Assembly: GCA_006384855.1 (NCBI GenBank)
Contig: VCJN01003150.1
Span: 1 to 64,000, forward strand
Direction of reading: 5' to 3'
Length of the DNA stretch: 64,000 nucleotides
Origin: Tetraselmis striata
Taxonomy: Eukaryota > Chlorophyta > Chlorodendrophyceae > Chlorodendrales > Chlorodendraceae
In this document: positions 46,201 to 56,338 of the stretch, piece after piece
Layout: each line of letters opens with the position of its first letter
Position numbering within the stretch: the first letter of the stretch is position 1
The notes under the pieces: generated by a model
The model's input: the letters and a program-made list of their open reading frames with translations, nothing else
Databases searched by the model: none
What the model was told of the DNA's origin: nothing
Program-made: the position numbers and the translations under genes

Positions 46201-49200
46201 GCGGGCACCCGTGCAGTAACAGTGGGTGTCTTAAGCGCTCGAAGTGAACTGTTACAGCGCAAAGAAGATGTCACTCGATGGGTCCGTTGCAAACAAGCCC
46301 TCTGTGAAATAGTAACCGGTAGTTGCTCAAGGCGGGGTCGCGCCGGAAGCTGAAACCTTTTTGACACTGCCGCCTTGATGGAGCCGCCCGCCGCCTCATC
46401 CTGTTGGCCCACATGCCCGTGCGGCGCGTGTATCTCCCTGTCTCCCTGTCTCTCTCTACCCACGCCCGCCAGAGCTGCGGATGTTGTCCGATCGGCGCAG
46501 CATTGGCCGCTGAGAATGACGGTGGTGCCCTCGCAGGCAGAGGACGCCAACGGGCTGTTTACGCGCGAGACGGCCTCGCAGACAGTGACGACGCCCGCCT
46601 GGCCGCCGCCGCCCGCCCCGCCGCCGCCTCTCCCACCTCTCCCGCCGCCGGCCTCCCCGCCCCAGGCACCCCCGCCCCCGCCGCCGCTCTCCCCATCGCC
46701 GCCGCCGCAGGTGCCCGGCGCGCCCGGCGGCGAGGTTCCCGACGCCGCGCCGCCCCCGCCGCCGCCGCCTCCCGCGCAACCACCGGCCCCAAGTGGAGGG
46801 CCCGATGCCGGCGGCGCCGCGCCGCCCCCGCCGCCCTCGCCCCCGCCGCCGCCAAGGCCGCCTCGCCAGGCGCCTCCCCCGCCAGCGGCGCAGCGCCCGC
46901 CTCCCCCTCCCCCGCCCCCGCCCCCCCTCGTCTCGCGCCCGCCCTTCCCGCCGCCCTTTCCGCCACTCCCGGCAGCGCCGGACAGCAGCGGGCCGGCGCC
47001 CCCTGCCGGTGGCCAGCGCAGCGACACGCAGCTGTGGAACATCAACCCCGGGCCGTGCGTCACCCTGAAGCCCGCCTTCAGCTCTGGCGTGTACGACTAC
47101 GAGGCGCTGGTGAGTAACCCCCCCCCCCTCGCCCCCCTCTCCCCCCCGCCCCCCTCTGCCCTCCGTCTCTTATCCCACCCCACAGCACAGCACCCGCGTA
47201 TATTGCGACAAGGCCCAACACGCCGCCATGTGGTTGCGAACCAGAAATAGCATGCTGGCCAGGTCAGGAAATCATCCATCTCAGCACGCCTACATCTATT
47301 CTGCACCTTCACTGCTGTGGCCCCTGCAGCCACACAGAAGCTTTATGTTAATGCATTCGTCAGTAGCTAGATATATGGCTCGGCTTGCACAGTGGGACTT
47401 CTTATAAACCCTGTAATAGGTTGTTATTAGTACTACGCTTTTAATATGATATAGTTATAAACACGCGATTATTAGAACCATTATTGAGTTTTAAAGGCCT
47501 CCAATTGGGCTTGCGTGCAACCTAAAAGAACCTTCGCGATGGCTCCGCTGTAGTTTCGTCTGCATTTCACAGCTGACAGACAAGGCAGGTTCTGCTTGGC
47601 GGTGTTGTGTTCCCACGCCATCAGCCCGTATGCCCCTGACTTGTCGAATATAAGTGTGTCATACCACTTTGCTCCTCACCTTCACCTAGTTTCAGAGGAA
47701 TAGTTTCATGAGGGACGGACACCCCTACCGTCTGGCTTCGCAAAACAGCGTCATGGCATTACGGTATTACATCGTGCCTTGTCCTGTATACATTATAAGC
47801 AACGTCCCGCCACAGGGCATGAAGGGGTGCCCATTTGTGCAGCGAAGCTGGGATTACATTTTAGGTGCATATGTACTGTACTCGTAGTGTCTCGTCTTCC
47901 GTGGCTGTTATACCGTTGGCCTGATTATGTGGGCGCACGTCCAGGCTATCTTGTTAGAGTCAATCTGCCGCTGACCACCTGATGCGCCCCGCCGCCCGCA
48001 GGTGCCACATTACGCAGGCATCAACACGCTGGTGATCCGCATCAACGCCGCCGTCTACGACTCGCGCGTGCAGGTGTCGATGCGCCGCGCGGACGGAAGC
48101 CCGGCAGAGCTGGCGACCGACGCCGACAAGGGCGCCGCCATCGCCAAGTGCCAGGCCTTTGACGCGGACGACGTGGCGCCGCTGCCGCCGACGCCGCCTG
48201 CGCCGCCCGCGCCAGTGCTGAACCTGGAGGAGGACCCCTTGCCGGTGTTCACGCCCGACCCGCAGGACGCGGAGGGCGGCGGCGGCGGCAGCGGCGGCGG
48301 CATCGTGGTGCCCGACCAGCCCTTCAGTGGGGGTGGCTTTGCCGGCGGCGGCCAGCCCGTCGGCCAGCCTGCTGGGCCGGTTGTTGCCCCCGCGGGGCCT
48401 GCCCCCGTGGTGGCGCGGCCGCCTGTCAGCCGGCCCGTGGTGCCATCCAGCGGCGGCGGCGGCGGCGGGCGGCGGCTGCTTCAGGCCCCGTAAGGCCCTG
48501 CCTCGTCCTCCTCCCGTTCCGCACTTTATCATCCACATCCCGGGGACATGCCCAGGCAGATCTGCTCGCTGCACACTCAACTGACGAGTCGGCGTGATTG
48601 CGGCGATGGCGCTACGCAGGGTGCAGGTGTTTGCGGTGTTTGTGCGGCGCGGGCTGCAGTACCTCGACATCGACGTAACGTCCGCGCTCGACCCGTCGCG
48701 CACCGAGACGTATACTGTCACCATCATCGGCCTGGCGCACCCCGACCTCTCGCGCCTCAAGTCGATTTATCTCGATGGCGTGCCGATGCCCGCGCCACCC
48801 ATGGAGCCGGCCTTCCAGCCGGGCGTGGACTCGTACTCCGCGCAGCTGCCTCGCGGCGTCACCGTGGCCACGTTGGTACTGGAGCCGATCTCCTATACCG
48901 CGACTGCCGAGCGCTTACTGCCAGCTCCGCGGGAGAGGATCGTCATGTATGACTGGGTGTTCCGGTTGCCGGTGAGCCTCGAGCCGGGTGCCAACCGGTT
49001 CGTGCTCGCGGTTTACGCGCGAGACGGCTTCACGCGGCAGCTGTACGAAGTCATCCTCCATGTGCCGCGCCCCTTCGCGCCGCCGCCCAACCCTCCGCCT
49101 TCCGTGCCCAGCCCGCCACCACCGCCGCCCTCCCCGCCGCCGCCCGGACCCCCGGACGTGCCGATGATACGACCTCCTCATGACACCGAGGCCACGCCGC

Positions 49201-52200
49201 CGCACCTCGACAGCCTGGAGGTGCAGATCTGGTCGGAACAGGTGCGGTGCGCCCTATTCTTTAAAGGACCGAGAGGGGGGGGGGACGCTCCAGCCTAGAG
49301 GGCGGTTGGCAAGGCTGGCTAGCCTCTTGCTTCGGCGATTTCCCGACGATGGTGTTGCCACGATAGCGTGGGAAACTCGGCAACTGCCGACGACGGGGAC
49401 GACGTCGAGTTTCGGCTTCGCATACTGACGGGCTGCTTGCCCTGCCGCTGGTCCGAGCAGGCCCGCATCTTCATCACGCTGGACGGCAGCCTGCCGGTGC
49501 CGGACCCCAGCGCCTCCAATATCACGGGGGGCGATCTACCCGTGGTTGGCGACCCGGCTGACCGCTTCTGGTGCCCTGGCGGAATCGTCGGCCACTGTCG
49601 CTACGAGCTCGACCGAATCGGGCCTGTTCGGCTGCGCGCTGCTGGGTACCGGGATGGGTGCGCTCGACCCCCCTGCTTATGCTAATAAACACATTCGACG
49701 ATGCGGTTTACTATACGACATTTGCCACTCGAGCAGTAGAATTCGCTCATGCGACCATGCGCTATTCGCGCTGCTTGAGCTCGACATACATATGATGTGC
49801 TCTCGGCCAAGTTGTCGGGCTATATACTTACATGTATTGATTCAACTGCCTCTTATAATACAGCTGCTTCGCTAGCCAGCAACCGCTTTCGAATCGGCCC
49901 TGAGACTCACAGTGCTGTGATGCTGCGCGGACGCAGGCGCTTCACGGTGGCCGTCGAGTCGTTCTACCGCATCGCTCGCCGGACCCAGGGCGTGGCGTTT
50001 GACGGCTACTACACGGGCTGCGCGGTGGGGGTGGACCTGCAAAACCAGTGGCAGGTGCGACGCAGCTCCCCCGCCCGCTGCAGCACCCGTGGCTTCCGCC
50101 GCCATATCGACGCGGCCTACTCACACTCACAGCATGAACCCCACGCCCCCCGACTAGCCGACTGGAGAATGAGAGGAACTCCGACGAACCGAGCCCAGTA
50201 CTTAGCGCTCGCTTCGCATGATAACGTCACCGGTCGGGCATACGAGTACAATGCACGGTCCACAGTTTATCGGAATTAAGAAGAAGCGCCAAGCACAGTT
50301 TAGAGAATCTGAAGGAAATAATCGTTGCCCCCGCCTGTTGTTTAGCGGCCCAGCGCCTCCGCATGTCACAAGTCTCATCAACGCTGCCTCGTGTGCCAGG
50401 TGCTGCCTGAGCGCTACGCCAACGAATCCCAGACTCGGCTAGAGGAGCTCGCAGAGTATCGGCGGCAGGTGGTGCGGGTCCTCGAGGTGGACGTCACCGC
50501 GGATGCGACAGAGGGCCGCGCTTGGTTTTCCGTCATGACGTTGGACCCCGGCCCGCACTTTGTGCTGATGCAGCCGCGCGCAGCGGTGGCGCCCAAGTGC
50601 GTTGACAAGGGCTCGGGGGTACGAGCTTCTGCCCACTTTGTCCCGCATTAGCTGACTCGGCCCCAATGGTGTCCAAGCAACCCTTGGACCGGCCGACAGT
50701 TTTCGTGCTATCGAGCGACAAAGACTGGCGCGCACCGATTAAAGTGACATCCTTGACCCGGCGCTGCCGCCGCAGGTGCCGCCAGTGCTGCCGCTGCGCA
50801 CGCTTCAGAACTCGTCGGTGGTGACTTCGCTGTCGACTCTGGTGAGCGTCATGGTGGAGCGGCCGGGCGCCACGGGCCCGGATGTCAACCTGACCCGCGC
50901 GGCGGTCGTGAGCCTCGCGCGGATGTTCAGCTTGCCGGCTGTGTTCGACCCGCTTTGGGACGACTGCCTCGAAGTGCGCTGACTGCCCAACCTGTTATTT
51001 TTCCGGCAGTGTTGTATTGCTTACCGGTGACCTGATTCTAGCTCCGTCTGCTCATTAAAAGATAGACAACCTGCACCTCCCAATTTCTTACAAAGCTTTC
51101 CGACGTGAATGTATGATCACCGCGAAGTAGAACGCAATCTGACATAGACTAGTCGCTGCTGCGGCAATAATATGGATTAATTACGGACAAATGAATAAAC
51201 TATTTAGAGGCGAGAAAAGTCGTCGGCATGACTCCGCTCCTCGTTTGCCCCCCCCCCCCCCCCCCACCCCCGCCCCGTCGCCGCCGCGCCCCATCCCACG
51301 CAGATTTTGACTCGCAGCTACCCGCGCGTCGACCCGGAGAAGTACTACGCCGCCTCCAAGGGCCTGGTGGCGGCCGGGCAGGTGCTTACAGTGGCAGTGC
51401 ATTCCGCGACAGTAGCGGCCGCGGTAATGAAGGCTACGGGGACAGGCGGATCGGGGGCAGGCAACCCCACCGACGACGACGGCGGGGTGCCGCCGCGGTA
51501 TGCCGCACCCCTCGCGTTCCGTGCGATCGTGGCTGAGTCAGGCTGGCTGATTGGACCGGAGCATGTATACGGCAACGAGAGCGACGCCGGGCAAGCTAGG
51601 TATGTAACACCCGACCTCGGCAATCGGAGGCGTCCTTCACCCACACTTCCCGGTCGTCCTTGACACTGTCGGGAAAATAGACAGTCGCGCTGTGGAGGCG
51701 CCTCGCCGATTCGCGCTGACAAGTGTCGATGATTATCCGGCCACGCAGGTACCTCAACCTCACCGACTACGAAGTCGTCCGTCGCATTGTTGATCGCGCA
51801 GTCGACGACGCAGCCGGGCCAGACGCGGCGGGCAGGACCCCGCTCGTCTCGCAGCTGGCCGAACTCGCCGCTTCCGTCGCCGTGGCCAGTAACAGCCGGA
51901 TCTCGTCGGTGCTGGTGGACGCCAGCGAGGTGCGCCTCCTCACCAGTAGTGACGACGCACGTGCCGTGTGAGACTGCGCCAATCTCAGAGCTAGTTCCGT
52001 GGTCGACGATCGTGGAATATGCCCAGCACCACTGCGCGAGTCGGTACAGTACAGGGCCGAGTCGAGAAGGCGCGAATTTTATTTTGCCTATAGTTGTGTC
52101 CTAAAAGTGTCGGCGATTTAAACAAGACGCGGCGAGAGGCAGGGGACCAGGTGGTCCGAGTGTTTTGTTTTTGCTACTTTTGAGGAAATTTCGCGCAGCA

Positions 52201-54049
52201 GAATAGCCGCGATGAATGGACTCGGAATATAACGCCGGTGGCTGTGCCTGCCGCTGTCATCTGCCAGGGCGTCGACATAATCCCGCGGCTCAACTTTGAG
52301 AGCGCCGTCCAGCAGGGCGACGTCGCGCGATGGCTGCGGCAGGTCGGCCGGCGCGAGCTCAGCGTGGGCGCCTTTTGGGGCAAAGTCAACCCGCGACCGC
52401 CGCCACCGCCACCGCCCTTATCTCCATTTCTAGTCTCCAGTGAGCGCCTCCCCCCCCCCCCCCCCCCGTTCCAAACACCCACCCACCCTTGGGTACACGT
52501 TCCTGGCGTTTGAATCATACCCAGTGTCGACGCACATTCCGCCAGGGATTAAATTATGTTCTGAAAGCGCAACATGATTATATAGATTGAATCCGTCTCC
52601 GTGATCCGGCTTGCAGGCACAGCACCACCCACGTTTGGCGTCTACGAGGAGGACGACCCGCTGCAGGTGGGCGCTCTCCGGCCATGGGAGCTGGTCGCAG
52701 TGGCGGCGTCGCTGCTCGGCGCCGCGGCGTTTGCGGCTTACCTGGCCTGCATCTGCCGGCGGCGGTTCTGCACCGACACGGACGACGACGCGCCGGCCGA
52801 GGTATGTACTCGTGTGCGGCGTTGGATGCGACGATTCGTCAAGCTTGGCAAATGGTGTGTTGAGTGTGTTTGGTGAACATCGGGAAGCCTGGGGCGCATT
52901 ATTTCTAGTGATGCACAGCGTTGTCGAAGTGTGTCGTAGAAAAGATGTTTGTTCAAGTATATCAAAACGTTTCGTCAGAGTAGAGAAGTGATCCAGGGGA
53001 ATGCGATCTGCTGAGAAAGCGGGGGAGCAAGGGGTCTGCCTATATAGGATCCGGCGCATTTGGTTGCGTGTGTGTAAATGTTTGCCCTCGATGTTGACAA
53101 GTCGACAGAAGGCGGGGCGGGTAATCTACGACTTTCGGCCCCCCGTTGCGAGTAGTTAGGGTCCACGGTCCGACAGTGATGCGTACTCGCCAGTCTCGCT
53201 GGCTGACTCGGGCGTTGCCGTTGTGGGGCAGGGTGCGCCGCTGATGCGGGACGCCGGGCCCGAGATGAAGGTGCGGCAGACCCCAGTGTACGCAGCAAGT
53301 ACGCTCGTGTCGCCGGACCGCAAGCCCGCGGCTGCGGAGAAACCGCGCTCGATGCTCAAGTGGGATGGTAAGCTGAAGCAGTGGGTGAAGCATGAGGTGC
53401 TCGGCCAGCCTCAGGTAGGCGTGCCTGCCATCCACGACTTTTTATTCCACCAGTCGCCAGCGACTGAAACTTCTGTGCCCGATCTGCCATTTTTTTTTGA
53501 CGTGGTAAGTGCCGATGTGCTAACACTGAGTACACGGATGTGCGTCTTTCCTGGGACTGGTCAATCGTTGGTACCGTACGGCAGACGGCGACGGCACCGG
53601 AAAAGAAGCGCGACGACCTTGACGAGGACGCCCATCTCCTGCAGCTGGCGCGAACCGCGTTCGGGGCGTCGCGCCCCGGCACGGGCGCGCCATCCAGCAG
53701 CCCCCGACCTCCGCGCCCCTCGCAGCCGGACCCGTCGATTCCGCCGCCGCCGCCGCGGCACCTCCTGGGCAGCCCCCCCGGTTCGCGGCCAGGCACCTCC
53801 GAGGGCAGCCCGCCGGGCCCCCCCTCCGAGATGCCCCGCTTCCGCAAGCGCCGGCTTCCGCTCAAGCCGGCGGCGGTGGAGCTGATGTCGGTGGAGGGGC
53901 TTGCGGCGGCGCTCGACTCGCGCGGCGTCAACCGCGAGGATTGTTTCACGCGCGACGAACTCGTCGACTTGCTCAAGCGCGAGGCGTGCCTCACTACTGT
54001 CGCGGGTGTCGACGCGCGTACACTCGACCAGCCAGACATGTGGTTCTGA
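41086..54049 (+). CDS. Giant multidomain cell-surface membrane protein
   Basis: About 20 exons: 41086-41197, 41538-41648, 41797-42005, 42427-42651, 42921-43121, 43701-43827, 45403-45797, 46537-47109, 48002-48489, 48620-49241, 49461-?, ?-50054, 50400-50600, 50776-50973, 51304-51599, 51749-51929, 52268-52439, 52617-52801, 53160-53414, 53531-54049; about 1,800 aa. The order is a signal peptide (VGVLALLLLPVTGSCLA), FN3-like units (GTSYVLHITVE, GTLYTLYVA), a long Pro-rich spacer (exon 8), cadherin-like sandwich units (FSSGVYDYEA; FQPGVDSYSAQLPRGV), a second Pro-rich spacer, a chitobiase-type unit (ARIFITLDGSLP), unassigned extracellular regions, one TM helix (VAVAASLLGAAAFAAYLAC) and a Pro-rich cytoplasmic tail ending in a SAP-like stretch. 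An adhesion, wall or flagellar-surface role is inferred. Boundaries of exons 11-12 and the exon 13 donor are uncertain. Confidence 0.82.
42105..42270 (-). mobile_element. MITE-like element, copy E
   Basis: Reverse-oriented copy with both degenerate ends (gtgccgacacc at 42107-42117; ggccggcacctgta at 42257-42270). It lies in intron 3 of the surface-protein gene. Confidence 0.75.
42278..42330 (-). mobile_element. MITE-like element, copy F (fragment)
   Basis: Fragment with cctataggttgcgtccaagc, the reverse complement of the family core, directly after copy E. Confidence 0.55.
43157..43386. repeat. TA/CA microsatellite in intron 5
   Basis: About 230 bp of alternating TA/CA-rich sequence with a (CA)n run (43259-43283). 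It is in sharp contrast to the GC-rich exons and ends exactly at MITE copy G. Confidence 0.9.
43387..43555 (+). mobile_element. MITE-like element, copy G
   Basis: Left end ggctgccggcgcgcctac, core gggcttgcatgcaacc, right end gcgtcggcgctcgta (43541-43555). Located in intron 5 of the surface-protein gene. Confidence 0.8.
44115..45010. repeat. Diverged relative of the 1.5-kb repeat
   Basis: Within intron 6, blocks resemble the 1.5-kb unit in the same order. tccacataagtatggggttt at 44125 matches tccacataagtccgggtttt near 708. actttaatgcg...aatgctgtggaaa (44698-44736) matches actttaattaat...aatgctgtggaaa near 1247-1288. cacttggcgtaaag (44874) matches cacttggcgcaaag (1409). It is clearly diverged and carries a G tract (44742-44759). 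Confidence 0.6.
45844..46032 (-). mobile_element. MITE-like element, copy H
   Basis: Reverse-oriented, with ends acggatgcccgcc (45845) and gcgtcggcacccgta (46018-46032). Located in intron 7 of the surface-protein gene. Confidence 0.8.
46088..46212 (+). mobile_element. MITE-like element, copy I
   Basis: Diverged forward copy (tagttccgctatggttccgtc) with right end gcgcgggcacccgt. It forms an inverted pair with copy H 56 bp away in the same intron. Confidence 0.65.
47497..47630 (+). mobile_element. MITE-like element, copy J
   Basis: Core gggcttgcgtgcaacc at 47507, right end degenerate (cacgccatcagcccgta). Located in intron 8 of the surface-protein gene. Confidence 0.75.
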
Positions 54050-55084
54050 AACCGACACTGATGAGTTCAAACTGGACATAGTGCGCGGCTAGTTGCCGAC
54101 CATGCTATTTCGCGGGATTGAATCGATACTGTGTCTACTCGTAATTAAATACGTCAACTCGGCAAGGCTCTGCCGGCACTGTTGCACCCCCCTGCCCTAG
54201 TGCCCCACTGTAACAGTTCGCCGACATTCCTTCCTGCCCTTCTCGGTCAAGCACCTATGGGGTGCCGCCATGAATCGATAGCACACATGTGGTGGGAATG
54301 TTTACTTAAAATATTTCAGTCTGCCATCAGCAGGGTTGGTGTTTCGATGTTAAACCTCGTGTGGATGATGTGTGGACAGTGGCAGCGTGATCCGATGATG
54401 TGGGAGAAAACCATGCTGTGGAAGTCATTCTTTCAATCATCTACGACATCCGTGGTGGTGGTGGTGGCTTATTTGTATTATTTATAAGCCAATACTGGGT
54501 CCAGCATTTCAATGTAAAATGCGAACATTTAATGCAGCCGTGCGCTACAAAGTAAGTACGCATACCATGTATCCACGTTTCCTGATGATTACATATAATT
54601 AGGCGACACTGATAGACCATGCTGGTGGTCACCACATAGTTTCACTAGAAATTGTGAGGGGATCCTGTGCTCCAAATTCTCTATATGCATGACACGCAGG
54701 AACGCTCAGTTACATGGCCAAGTAATCGCGCCAATTTTTGCAACCCGCTTCCACAACTACGCCCTGATTGGACAGGAGACAAGTGGCCCGCATTGCACTC
54801 ACGGTTGCTGTACATCAACTATTTTTCTTACGAGCATCGTCTGCCTCCTATATTTATCTTTGCTGTCCTCGCACTCACCTTGTCATCCCTACTAGCTTCA
54901 CGTTATAAATTCAAATACATTTACTCTTGCACGTGGATATATGTGTGTATATGTATACATATATGTACAACTGTTATGCGATTGTTCAGTTTAGCAGGCA
55001 CCGAAACAGGCAGACATCGTCGCGAGGCTTAGCCAGCTTTCAAAGGTTCGGCGCAACAGGCACCACATACAACATAACACAGGA
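54050..55084. other. Spacer downstream of the surface-protein gene
   Basis: The first part should be the 3' UTR. The remainder is AT-richer, with a TA-rich run near 54930-54970. No gene was recognised. Confidence 0.5.
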
Positions 55085-55620
55085 AGAGGAGGGGATTGTG
55101 GGTCCCGGGCTGGCTCACCTCCGCAGCCTCACGCAGCTGCAGAGCCCAAGCCGGAAGTCTCGCACTGGCCCTGACTTCCTGCCCCACCTGGTTTGGCTCC
55201 TGCCCAACATGCCAGCCCTCAGTTCTCTTGACCCGCGAGACGTGAAGGTCGACGAGGACATAATTTCGGGGATGCCGCCCCAGCTCGAGCACATGGGCCT
55301 CAACTTCTGCGATCCGGACGACAATGCCCTGACGGCACTGGTCACGCGCTGCCCCCGCCTGACCTCGGTTGACCTCGGCTACAGCAGTGCCGCTGCAGGA
55401 GCTGGGCGCAGCTGGGGCGGCTGCCGTGCCTGCAGCACGTCATCCTGGCGCCCAAGAGCATCCTGCCGGTACCGGAGGTGCCGCGTCCGCTGCGCGTGCT
55501 CCCCAAGCCATCGAGGATTTGTGGCACCAACACAAGTAAAACCCGTACAAGCGCATGCCCGTCAGCCCGCGCGCTGCAGCGGCATCGGTGGCGCAGCTGA
55601 GCACTGCCCTCAGTGGCTAC
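55085..55620 (+). pseudogene. Leucine-rich-repeat fragment, frame broken
   Basis: One frame reads LAHLRSLTQLQS, LVWLLPNMPALSSLD, MPPQLEHMGLNFCD and LVTRCPRLTSVDLGY, with regularly spaced Leu as in LRR proteins. Near 55390-55410 the pattern jumps frame and continues QLGRLPCLQHVILAPKSI to a stop near 55604. No start or further exons could be placed, so this may be a decayed gene, or a gene with an indel error or missed intron. Ligand and function are unknown. Confidence 0.4.
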
Positions 55621-56338
55621 CAGCCCATTCCCCCGCAAGGCCAATGCGGCGGCCCTGTGCGACGAAGAGCGGTGTCAGGAATCAGGTGCTATCTGTGTGC
55701 ATGGCGCCGCCGCCATGGCCAGGCAAGCTGCCCCGCAAGTACCAAAGCGCCAGGGGATTTGAGGCCCATGGCTCCCAGATAGTGCACATTGCAGTGCTCG
55801 CCGTACTGACGCCACCTGTGTGTGCCATTGTACATATAATGACAGAGATGCATCTGCTGATGTCGCCGCTGTAAAGTATACGATAACCGGTAGTCCCGTG
55901 AACACCGGCGGCCTGCAGCCACCTAGGGGCGGGAGAGGAGCAGGCGGCAGCTGCACTCCGCCACGTGCAACAGTGCTGACATGCATGGCATGGAGCTGTG
56001 CGGCCACACTTGGCGCTGAACCGGCGCTTTGCCCTGGTCACCCTGGCCTCTTCCTCTGCGTGGGCATGCCGTTTCTCATACGCCTCCACCCAACAGGAAT
56101 GGGCACAGACCATATCACGACGCATCACCGCAGCCAGTCAGCGCCACCCTTAGCCTGCGCACACCGACTGGGGGCGCCGGGACGCTGCCTCTCCAGCAGT
56201 GTGAATCAGGCTGGCAGATGCACCAGCGGCGGGAGTGATCCGGCTACCCGTAGTCAACAACGTTTAAACCGCGCTCTCCGCGCCCTTTGCCGGTGCGCCG
56301 CGAGGGGCGGCACGCGGACCGCGCTGCCCCCTGTGCGC
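55621..56338. other. Spacer, MCAT 3' side
   Basis: It includes the expected MCAT 3' UTR. The long plus-strand ORF crossing it (55820-57244) runs antisense through MCAT exons and is not a gene. Confidence 0.5.

Noticed and set aside
46191-47063. Gly-rich minus-strand ORF (290 codons)
   Set aside because: It is the antisense of the Pro-rich exon 8 of the surface protein; Gly tracts are the mirror of the Pro codons.
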